A stretch of 64,000 nt of DNA from Flavobacterium sp. BFFFF2 (GTDB taxonomy: Bacteria > Bacteroidota > Bacteroidia > Flavobacteriales > Flavobacteriaceae). The stretch lies in the NCBI GenBank assembly GCA_002256385.1, contig NKJD01000004.1, positions 1-64,000 on the forward strand, read 5' to 3'. The notes beneath the pieces are model-generated. The model saw nothing but the letters and a program-made list of their open reading frames with translations, was not told the DNA's origin and made no database searches. The position numbers and the translations under genes were made by a program. Within the stretch, counting starts at the first letter, position 1. The number at the start of each line of letters is the position of its first letter. Below, one piece after another: positions 46,279-52,653 of the stretch.

Positions 46279-46965
46279 CTTTTACCAGGTATTTCTGAGT
46301 GATTTCCTTTTTTTCGATAGACTAATTTAAATAAAATTATTGAAATCAATTTCATTTAAAACAAAATGACTATTTGAATGCCGTAAAACTAAAGGTATAA
46401 AAGACGCTTGTCAATACGTATAAATACGTATTCAGTGAAAGAAGTTAAATCGCAAAAGTTGCTGTATTTAATTAAAACAACCAATTGAAAATGACTATTT
46501 TAAACCATTAAAATACACATTAACAGCCAGTTAAAAAACACAAATCAATTAAGTTAAGTGACACGAACTGACTGCACCACATAGGCAGACATGTATGGAG
46601 CTAAAAAAAATGGCTGACGGGGGAAGTGGGTTTGGGCTGCTCTAAAATATGGAAAGCAAATTGTGGAAGCGAACCAATAAACATGTTTTGATGGCTGCGT
46701 TAATGTATAACCTCACTAACTAGCAGAAACTCATCACCCGAAAACCCAAATCATAAGATGGTATTTTTGCCTCAATGATAGAAAAACACAAACCAATATA
46801 GAAACGGCTTGCGACAACTTGAACAACTTGTGTTTAAGCACCACAACTTCAATGCAAAAATGAACCTCGCTGAAATGGCCTTAAACGAGATTGTTTTTAA
46901 ACTTATTTTTTATCTACTTTTTGACTGGGGTTGCGGAAGTGCTAGGGTTGTTGGGTGAAGTGTTT
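46279..46965. other. 687-bp intergenic stretch
   Basis: No gene is supported. A palindrome lies at 46413-46432, AAAATGACTATTT occurs twice (about 46362 and 46489), and AACCTCG...CGAGATT with a T-run near 46863-46900 looks like a decayed terminator resembling that at 27414. The rest is AT-rich and featureless. Confidence 0.5.
46413..46432. promoter_or_regulatory. Palindrome AATACGTAT-AA-ATACGTATT
   Basis: Nine-base arms are perfect inverse copies around a two-base centre, and each half contains the self-palindrome ATACGTAT, so the site is also a direct repeat. It lies 135 bp before the membrane-protein gene at 46278 and would suit a dimeric regulator. Confidence 0.45.
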
Positions 46966-48309
46966 TTATTCCACATTTTTGAATTGAAACTCATATGTAT
47001 AAAGTTCAATATTCGGCTTCGTTTTAATTAATTCAACTAATTTTTTGTCAGGTTTATGTAAACTTATTATTCCTTTAACTTCTCTTCTTAATTCTGCTGT
47101 TAAACCATTGATATAATTTTCAATTTGTTCAACCACTTCAATTCCTGCTTCATTTCTCTTTAGTTCTACAACATATAAAATATCTTTTGTTTTATCAATT
47201 AGGAGCAAATCCAAAATTCCATTTACGCTTTGAATGTAATATTGGCGACCGAATATTTTTTCATCTTGATAAACTTCAAGTTTCTTACCAAAGACCTCGT
47301 ATCCATATTTTATTTGTTCTAAAATCATATCTTCGAGAATCTTTTCTTTAGATAGTAATTTTGCTTCTTGGAACGAAGACAAGTTAAAAGGCTTTTTAAT
47401 TCTGAAAATACTATTAATTAATTGATTTGCAAATTGCTGATTTTCACTAATTCGTGATAATTCTTTCAGTTTTTCTTTTCTGCTTTTATAGTAAGAATTA
47501 TGTGGGTATTTCAAAATAAGAAATTCTAAAACTTCAAAAAAATTATCTGTGTTTCTAGTTTTCTCAAGCGAGTAAAGGTAATTATTTGCGAAAATATTAA
47601 AATCGTCAAGTTCTCTATCTATTTCTATTTTATGCCTTATTTGATATGCTTCTTCAAGTGAAAATATTTCTAAACTTTTTTTATAAAATCTTAAAGCATT
47701 TTCAAATTCAGAAATTCTATTGTAAGCGTATCCTAAATCATTAAAGACATTCCATTTAAATATTTGAAAATCCTCTAACAATAACTGAAAATCTTTTTCG
47801 TTTTCAATTAAATCTTCCAATTCATTCATGAATAAAAGGTTTTGTTTAATTGAATTTTCAAAATTGCCAGTTTCTAGATAACATAATCCAATGAAATAGC
47901 TTGCAACGTAATCATCAATTCTATTAAATTGATAAAGTGCAATTTCGAAATTATCACTATCAAGATAAATCAAACCATTTATATAATCCGCTGCATCAGT
48001 ATTATTTGCAATTTCCAATGAACAATTATAAAACTGCTTTTTTGTGGTTTCATCGAAAAAAGTGAGAAGCGGCTCCCAGATTAAAAAATACATTTCTGGA
48101 AAATCATTTAAATCTCCCACAAAATCTAATGCCAATTCTTGGTAAAAATCATCAACTTGTCCATTAATAGCCAATTTAGTTTTTTCGAATTCTTTGTACA
48201 AATCGTCAATACTTATTTCGTTTCTGAAACAATTTAAAGTATCATGTAATATTTGACTTGTATAATTGTTTTTTAATTCTTCAAGTAAGAATAGTACTTT
48301 GTCAGTCAT
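46966..48309 (-). CDS. TPR-repeat protein with C-terminal NucS-like PD-(D/E)XK nuclease domain
   Basis: The 447-residue protein has tetratricopeptide-like helical repeats over about residues 100-230 (for example YFIGLCYLETGNFENSIKQN and DLGYAYNRISEFENALRFYK). The C-terminal domain has GILDLLLID (Asp367) followed by VVELKRNEAGIEVVEQIENY (Glu382, Lys384, Gln394), a complete D...ExK site with the NucS/DUF91 look. This suggests a nuclease recruited through the TPR part, for repair or phage defence. It is more AT-rich than the core genes, which hints at transfer. Confidence 0.78.
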   Translation of the reverse strand: MTDKVLFLLEELKNNYTSQILHDTLNCFRNEISIDDLYKEFEKTKLAINGQVDDFYQELALDFVGDLNDFPEMYFLIWEPLLTFFDETTKKQFYNCSLEIANNTDAADYINGLIYLDSDNFEIALYQFNRIDDYVASYFIGLCYLETGNFENSIKQNLLFMNELEDLIENEKDFQLLLEDFQIFKWNVFNDLGYAYNRISEFENALRFYKKSLEIFSLEEAYQIRHKIEIDRELDDFNIFANNYLYSLEKTRNTDNFFEVLEFLILKYPHNSYYKSRKEKLKELSRISENQQFANQLINSIFRIKKPFNLSSFQEAKLLSKEKILEDMILEQIKYGYEVFGKKLEVYQDEKIFGRQYYIQSVNGILDLLLIDKTKDILYVVELKRNEAGIEVVEQIENYINGLTAELRREVKGIISLHKPDKKLVELIKTKPNIELYTYEFQFKNVE

Positions 48310-48371
48310 TTTTAATTTTTTATTCTGTTTTATAGATTATCCGGGTAGAGTATCGCACAACATTAGTTAGA

Positions 48372-48482
48372 CCGCTTCACGAAGTTGCCGATCAAAGCGG
48401 GCTTAGTTCTCTCTGCCAAGATAATATTTATCGTGAAAACGAAAGATCTGGGTACCGAAATCTCGGCAATTTTGTGAAACGG
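48372..48482. repeat. Imperfect 20-bp inverted repeat with 71-bp loop
   Basis: CCGCTTCACGAAGTTGCCGA (48372-48391) and TCGGCAATTTTGTGAAACGG (48463-48482) are inverse copies matching 17 of 20, all three differences being G-U-compatible on one strand. It lies between the nuclease and lipoprotein genes. It resembles a folded recombination site or a long RNA hairpin; no coding role is evident. Confidence 0.55.
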
Positions 48483-48498
48483 CAGTTTGTTGTTGTAA

Positions 48499-49095
48499 CT
48501 ATTTGTTATTTTTAATTTCTTGAACCCTTTTAATAAGTAAATTATCAAGGTCAATTTCATATTCAACGCTTCTTATGACTATCTGATCTTCATCATTTTT
48601 TACCTTTATGACAGTATCTAAAAAAATAGTCTCGATAATTTTTCCTCTTCTTGATAGAACTTTACTATAGTTTGAAATCTTTCCGTTTTCTCTGAAAAAT
48701 GTCGAGTCGAGTTTCAGTTTTTCGAAATTACTAAAGTCAGGTTTAATATATTTATTCCCGATATATTGAGCATACCTTTTCTTTGGAATTGGATATTTGC
48801 TATCATAAATTGATCGAAAGTATAAATCTTTTCCTCTCACTTCTAAAAAAGCGCTTTTTGAATAATCAATTTTACCATTTGGTAAAAATGCAATTTTCTC
48901 TCTCATTACTTTTTTGTCACCGTTTGAAAATCTATAAACAGAAGTGATTTTGTCATTTTTATCAAGCTCAATAATTATACTATCATTTGACTTTTCTCTA
49001 ATAATTGGCATATGTACAACATCCTTGTTACTGACCTCTTTGGCACATGAAAACACTAATAATATCGAGATTAAAAATGTTAAATATTTCGTCAT
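48499..49095 (-). CDS. Lipoprotein of unknown function (198 aa)
   Basis: The signal MTKYLTFLISILLVFSCAKE has a lipobox with Cys17. The mature part is Lys/Asp/Ile-rich and looks beta-stranded, with a repeat-like start (IIIELDKNDKITSVYRFSNGDKK). No family is recognised. The gene is AT-rich and is flanked by an inverted repeat on one side and R3 hairpin repeats on the other. Confidence 0.7.
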   Translation of the reverse strand: MTKYLTFLISILLVFSCAKEVSNKDVVHMPIIREKSNDSIIIELDKNDKITSVYRFSNGDKKVMREKIAFLPNGKIDYSKSAFLEVRGKDLYFRSIYDSKYPIPKKRYAQYIGNKYIKPDFSNFEKLKLDSTFFRENGKISNYSKVLSRRGKIIETIFLDTVIKVKNDEDQIVIRSVEYEIDLDNLLIKRVQEIKNNK

Positions 49096-49130
49096 TGTGT
49101 TGGTGTTGTTCTGTTATAGCAACTAACCCC

Positions 49131-49290
49131 GCTCCGCAAAGTCTCCCGACTTTGCGGCCACAGCCAAAGTTGAATTTCTGGATATAAATCTAAGAAGTTT
49201 TCGGATTTCTTCGTGAAAAAAAAAAGTAAGGTTACCTGAGAGAGCAACATTACCACTTTTAACATTCCAACTTTAAAACTCATAGTGCAA
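49131..49290. repeat. Repeat R3, copy 1
   Basis: This copy opens with a perfect hairpin, CCGCAAAGTC-TCCC-GACTTTGCGG (49134-49157), then GAATTTCTGGATATAAATCT, AAGAAGTTTTCGGATTTC, and a purine/pyrimidine part ending CATAGTGCAA. Copy 2 follows three bases later. Confidence 0.85.
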
Positions 49291-49293
49291 GCT

Positions 49294-49425
49294 GCTCCGC
49301 AAAGTCTCCCGACTTTTCGGCAAAAACCAAAATCGATTTTCAGGATCGAAATCTAAGAAGTTTTCGGATTTCGTGGGGCAATAAAAATAAAATTAACTGC
49401 CGAGCAACTTTCAAACTTTCAACTT
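49294..49425. repeat. Repeat R3, copy 2 (tandem with copy 1)
   Basis: This is the same element as copy 1 with one mismatch in the hairpin (GACTTTTCGG) and a shortened end. It shares ATCTAAGAAGTTTTCGGATT and GGGGCAATAAAAATAAAATT with the other copies. Confidence 0.8.
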
Positions 49426-49431
49426 AGCTTT

Positions 49432-49526
49432 GGGCGTGCCCCGCCTGCCTAAGGCGAGGCGGGTCGGGCTGTCCGTTATATCTTTTGCTAAAGCAAAAGG
49501 ATGCCACTGCCATCCCTCACGCGATT
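49432..49526. repeat. Repeat R4, copy 1 (GC-rich double hairpin)
   Basis: The element has a CCCGCCT...AGGCGGG stem, GTCGGGCTGTCCG, then the hairpin CTTTTGCT-AA-AGCAAAAG (49482-49499) and CCATCCCTCACGCGA. Related copies are at 59071 and 62083. From 49527 to 49762 the DNA shows only a doubled GTTTAAAGTTTCAG and no gene. Confidence 0.7.
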
Positions 49527-49762
49527 TTAGTTTAAAGTTTCAGGTTTAAAGTTTCAGATTTTTTACGAACAGCACCTACTAAAACCAGGCACTTAGTTCC
49601 CGCCGGGCTGGTCTAAAGTCAATATTTCCTTGCGTTTAAAAGTTTTTCAACGCTTGAAATGTCAAGTGATAACATTTGTTGCTGCATTAATTTTATTGCT
49701 GATTTTCAGGTGGTTTATTGGTTAAAGTGCTTCGCCATAAACTTTGATTGATTGTAAAAGTC

Positions 49763-50032
49763 TCATTTATTAAGAACAAATCTTCTAAACATGCATACAA
49801 GATAAAAAGATAAAAATACCGCAGCCATTATTGCGATAAATATCTGGTGTTTTGATATACAAGGTGGGCAATCTTCATTACCAATGCATGGCTCGCAACT
49901 TGGTTTAAGGTAATAAAATATTAGACCTAAGATTACTTCTAAAACAATTAGTTGTAAAAATTTAATTTTACAAAATCTCTTAATCTCATGGATTTGCATC
50001 ATCAATTTTTTATTTAATTTTTTTAAGCGCAA
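49763..50032 (-). CDS. Small two-helix membrane protein with cysteine-rich loop
   Basis: The 89-residue protein has helices at about 24-41 (FLQLIVLEVILGLIFYYL) and 64-82 (IFIAIMAAVFLSFYLVCMF) joined by an exported loop CEPCIGNEDCPPC with four cysteines in CxxC pairs, which could bind metal or form disulfides. The ATG at 50002 (MMQIHEIK) is an alternative start. No family is recognised. It stands alone between R4 and R3 repeats. Confidence 0.6.
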   Translation of the reverse strand: MRLKKLNKKLMMQIHEIKRFCKIKFLQLIVLEVILGLIFYYLKPSCEPCIGNEDCPPCISKHQIFIAIMAAVFLSFYLVCMFRRFVLNK

Positions 50033-50078
50033 TTGGATTTTTGTAATTCTTACATTATGTACTGATATACTTCACCCC

Positions 50079-50250
50079 ACTCCGCAATCCTGATGACTAT
50101 CCGAACCCAACTTTGCGGCCACAGCCAAAGTCGAATTTCTGGCTATAAATCTAAGAAGTTTTCGGGTTTCGTGGGGCAATAAAAATAAAATTAACTGGCG
50201 CGCAACTTTCCAACTTTCAACATTCCAACTTTAAAACTCATAGTGCAAGC
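50079..50250. repeat. Repeat R3, copy 3 (hairpin disrupted)
   Basis: The body matches copies 1 and 4 from CTTTGCGGCCACAGCCAAAG onward, but the first hairpin arm is broken by about ten extra bases. It ends in GTGCAAGC and runs into the palindrome GCAAGCT-AA-AGCTTGC (50246-50261), also found after copy 5. The remaining DNA to 50351 has no gene. Confidence 0.75.
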
Positions 50251-50351
50251 TAAAGCTTGCGTACCTGAAGCCCACTGGCCTTTTATTACGCTAACGCTCC
50301 ATACAATTCGGCCTTTGGCCTCGGGTCTCCTCTATGTATCGTATACCCATG

Positions 50352-50855
50352 TTACCTTAGTGTTTTATGTTCAAAATCTAATTTAAAATCATTGTATTTT
50401 TTCCCATTATATATACAATTTTCGATGGTGACAAAATATGCACAATACTCTGGGGTAGTAGTTCCAAGTGGATTTAGTGCAGGTTTGATTTTAGATAATT
50501 TATGCTCTTCTTTACTACCATTTTTATCAATAATCAAAAAACATATGTCATTTTTGTAGTTTATATTATCTACTGTAATGCTGAAGTCACCGTCATCCCA
50601 AACCAGAATACGATCTATGTTAAATGTTAATGACCGTATTTTTTTGTCAAAATTTCCGTTGTTCAAATACTCTATATAAATTATTTTTTCGACACTCATA
50701 CCATTCCCGTTGAAATTCACAATTTTTATTTTATCAATATAGGGATCTGTATATGCTTTTTTTTCCGGTTTTTTTTTACAACAAATAAGCAATATCACCA
50801 CAAAAAGCACTTTAACCGCAATTCTAATCTTTTTTATCTGAGCCATAGACTGCAT
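50352..50855 (-). CDS. Lipoprotein of unknown function (167 aa)
   Basis: A short signal (IAVKVLFVVILLICC) ends in a lipobox-like LLICC followed by a basic KKKPEKK. The mature domain is beta-rich (IKIVNFNGNGMSVEKIIYIEY, SLTFNIDRILVW) with four more cysteines. The first ATG (50855) or one three codons later may be used. No family is recognised. The gene is AT-rich and flanked by R3 repeats on both sides. Confidence 0.68.
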   Translation of the reverse strand: MQSMAQIKKIRIAVKVLFVVILLICCKKKPEKKAYTDPYIDKIKIVNFNGNGMSVEKIIYIEYLNNGNFDKKIRSLTFNIDRILVWDDGDFSITVDNINYKNDICFLIIDKNGSKEEHKLSKIKPALNPLGTTTPEYCAYFVTIENCIYNGKKYNDFKLDFEHKTLR

Positions 50856-50890
50856 TGTAAATTGTTTTACTTATTTCACTTTCTGTCGCC

Positions 50891-51048
50891 GCTCCGCAAA
50901 GTCTCCCGACTTTGCGGCCACAGCCAAAGTTGAATTTCTGGATATAAATCTAAGAAGTTTTCGGATTTCGTTATGCAAAAAAACAAAATTAACTGAGGGA
51001 AGAACTTTCCAACTTTCAACATTCCAACTTTAAAACTCATAGTGCAAC
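50891..51048. repeat. Repeat R3, copy 4
   Basis: The hairpin CCGCAAAGTC-TCCC-GACTTTGCGG (50894-50917) is perfect, and the body is nearly identical to copy 1. It is followed directly by copy 5. Confidence 0.85.
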
Positions 51049-51050
51049 CT

Positions 51051-51203
51051 GCTCCGCAAAGTCTCCCGACTTTGCGGCAAAAACCAAAGTAGATTTTCTG
51101 GATATAAATCTATTAAGTTTTCTGGTTTCGTGGGGCAATAAAAATAAAATTAACTGGCGAGCAACTTTCCAACTTTCAACATTCCAACGTTATTACTGGC
51201 AAA
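51051..51203. repeat. Repeat R3, copy 5 (tandem with copy 4)
   Basis: The hairpin at 51054-51077 is perfect. The end differs (CATTCCAACGTTATTACTGG) and is followed by GCAAGCT-AA-AGCTTGC and GTACCTGAAGCCCACTGG, as after copy 3. Confidence 0.82.
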
Positions 51204-51271
51204 GCAAGCTAAAGCTTGCGTACCTGAAGCCCACTGGGCTTCCTCCTCTATATCTCATATGCTTTGCTCGT

Positions 51272-51519
51272 GTGATCCCATTTTGCTCCATTTTGAACAT
51301 TTCAACTTTCAAACAAAAATGGGATTACACTTCGCTTCGCTTGCGTGATCCCATTTTGCTCCGTTTTGAACATTTCAACTTTCAAACAAAAATGGGATTA
51401 CACTTCGCTTCGCTTGCGTGATCCCATTTTGCTCCGTTCTGAACATTTCAACTTTCAAACAAAAATGGGATTACACTTCGCTTCGCTTGCGTGATCCCAT
51501 TTTGCTCCGTTCTGAACAT
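51272..51519. repeat. 73-bp tandem repeat, three full units and a partial fourth
   Basis: Units start at 51272, 51345, 51418 and 51491, each with GTGATCCCATTTTGCTCCGT. AAAATGGGAT in one unit pairs perfectly with ATCCCATTTT at the start of the next, and CAC/GTG extends the stem past a TA bulge, so each junction forms a hairpin with a 14-base loop. There is no variable spacer, so it is not a CRISPR array. Confidence 0.92.
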
Positions 51520-51530
51520 GCCATAAAAGC

Positions 51531-51591
51531 AACGCAACCAAGGTTGCGTTACCTTTTTATTTTTTTAGCCGCTTACAAAAGCAAGCTTTTG
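51531..51591. repeat. Two stem-AA-stem palindromes
   Basis: AACGCAACC-AA-GGTTGCGTT (51531-51550) and CAAAAGC-AA-GCTTTTG (51576-51591) are perfect palindromes with an AA centre. The first is followed by a T-rich run on the plus strand and could be a terminator. Confidence 0.65.
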
Positions 51592-51599
51592 ACGCTTTA

Positions 51600-51633
51600 A
51601 AAAAATAAAAACGGCACCGTTAGGTGCCGTTTT
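51600..51633 (-). terminator. Terminator of the tRNA cluster
   Basis: AAAACGGCACC (51608-51618) and GGTGCCGTTTT (51623-51633) form a perfect stem with a GTTA loop. On the minus strand it is followed by a T-rich run (A-rich at 51594-51610 on the plus strand), so it ends the minus-strand tRNA transcript and could work in both directions. Confidence 0.88.
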
Positions 51634-51646
51634 ATACATGCATTCG

Positions 51647-51728
51647 TGACCACGATGGGATTCGAACCCATACGCCTTGCAGCACCACCCCCTCAAGATG
51701 GCGAGTCTACCAATTTCTCCACGTGGCC
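51647..51728 (-). tRNA. tRNA-Leu (anticodon GAG)
   Basis: The minus strand folds as a class II tRNA: acceptor GGCCACG/CGTGGTC, D-arm with TTGGTAGA, anticodon stem CCATC/GGTGG with loop TTGAGGG (anticodon GAG, reading CTC/CTT), a short variable arm and T-arm GGTTCGAATCC. The 3' CCA is not encoded. Confidence 0.93.
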
Positions 51729-51767
51729 TCAAAAAAAAAGTTATCCGAAAAACGAACAACTTTTTTG

Positions 51768-51840
51768 TGACCCGACTGGGGCTCGAACCCAGGACCCCAA
51801 CATTAAAAGTGTTGTGCTCTACCAGCTGAGCTATCGAGTC
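51768..51840 (-). tRNA. tRNA-Lys (anticodon TTT), copy 1
   Basis: The 73-base minus-strand gene has acceptor GACTCGA-type pairing, D-arm AGCTCAGCTGGTAGAGC, anticodon loop CTTTTAA in a CAACA/TGTTG stem, and T-arm GGTTCGAGCCC. It is almost identical to the next copy (one D-loop base differs). CCA is not encoded. Confidence 0.95.
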
Positions 51841-51862
51841 TAATAAATAAGCAAAAAAAAAG

Positions 51863-51935
51863 TGACCCGACTGGGGCTCGAACCCAGGACCCCAACATTA
51901 AAAGTGTTGTGCTCTACCAACTGAGCTATCGAGTC
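51863..51935 (-). tRNA. tRNA-Lys (anticodon TTT), copy 2
   Basis: This is the first gene of the minus-strand tRNA transcript and differs from the other lysine tRNA only by AGTTGGT in the D-loop. The promoter lies 21 bp upstream. Confidence 0.95.
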
Positions 51936-51955
51936 TGACTTTTGTAATGCGGGTG

Positions 51956-51987
51956 CAAATATAGTGTGTTATTGCGTATATTTCAAA
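51956..51987 (-). promoter_or_regulatory. Promoter of the tRNA cluster
   Basis: On the minus strand, TTTG (51987-51984) and TATATTTG (51963-51956) are 20 bp apart, a full match to the Bacteroidota promoter pattern, ending 20 bp before the first tRNA. Confidence 0.75.
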
Positions 51988-52046
51988 GCAATTTAGGCTT
52001 AAATTTACCATTCAATTTACCTTGAATATAAACAATTGAAAAACAG

Positions 52047-52589
52047 ATGTTTAATAATAAAAAACACGTGGTTTTAGTGGGTTACATGGCGGCTGGGAAA
52101 AGCGAAGTGGGCAAAAAGTTGGCCGAAATTACGCACTTGCCCTTCGTGGATCTCGATGAACACATTGAAAAACAGACGGGTTTAAGCCCAGCCGAGTGGA
52201 TCGTCAATCGGGGCGATATTGCCTTTCGGAGGGTGGAACACACACTTTTTACTGAACTTTGTCAAGGTTTGGTGCCAACTATCATTTCAACGGGCGGCGG
52301 CACGCCTTGCTATGCCCAAAACGACTTGTGGTTGCAGCACCCTCACTGTATATCTTTTTATTTAAAAGCAGCGCCTGCTACGCTTTTAGGTCGGCTCCAG
52401 AAATCAGCCAGTATTAGGCCTTTAAAACCCAGTGCGCATACGGACGAGGAAGCACTAGAACACCTTGCCAAACACCTCTTTGAAAGGGTTCCCTACTATA
52501 CAAAAGCGAAACATACCATTGCAACGGATGGAAAAAATATTGATGCAGTGGTGGCTGAGTTGGTTAAAATATTGGAGACGGATCAATAA
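52047..52589 (+). CDS. aroK: Shikimate kinase
   Basis: Shikimate kinase phosphorylates shikimate in aromatic amino-acid synthesis. The 180 residues have the P-loop GYMAAGKS (12-19), the DLDEHIE shikimate/metal site, FRRVEH with the substrate-binding arginine, the STGGGTP Walker B-like loop, and a lid region near 115-125 (SIRPLK). Length is typical. It is a single gene, with a terminator shared with the convergent peptidase gene. Confidence 0.93.
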   Translation: MFNNKKHVVLVGYMAAGKSEVGKKLAEITHLPFVDLDEHIEKQTGLSPAEWIVNRGDIAFRRVEHTLFTELCQGLVPTIISTGGGTPCYAQNDLWLQHPHCISFYLKAAPATLLGRLQKSASIRPLKPSAHTDEEALEHLAKHLFERVPYYTKAKHTIATDGKNIDAVVAELVKILETDQ

Positions 52590-52621
52590 GTAGATTCATC
52601 ACTTAATTACCCCATTTTTCC

Positions 52622-52653
52622 AAACAAAAACGGCCCGAAGGCCGCTTGTTTTA
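52622..52653. terminator. Bidirectional terminator between aroK and aminopeptidase P
   Basis: CGGCC-CGAA-GGCCG (52631-52644) is flanked by an A-rich left side and TTGTTTT on the right, so it can stop transcripts from both strands. Confidence 0.75.

Noticed and set aside
46966-51203. Integron gene-cassette array with attC sites
   Set aside because: I looked for paired RYYYAAC and GTTRRRY sites. GTTAGAC occurs at about 48366 but in the wrong order relative to any partner, R3 lacks both core sites, and no integrase is seen. Only the general layout is similar.
51272-51519. CRISPR array
   Set aside because: The 73-bp period is repeated in full without any variable spacer, no cas genes are near, and the units differ only by single bases. 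It is a tandem repeat.
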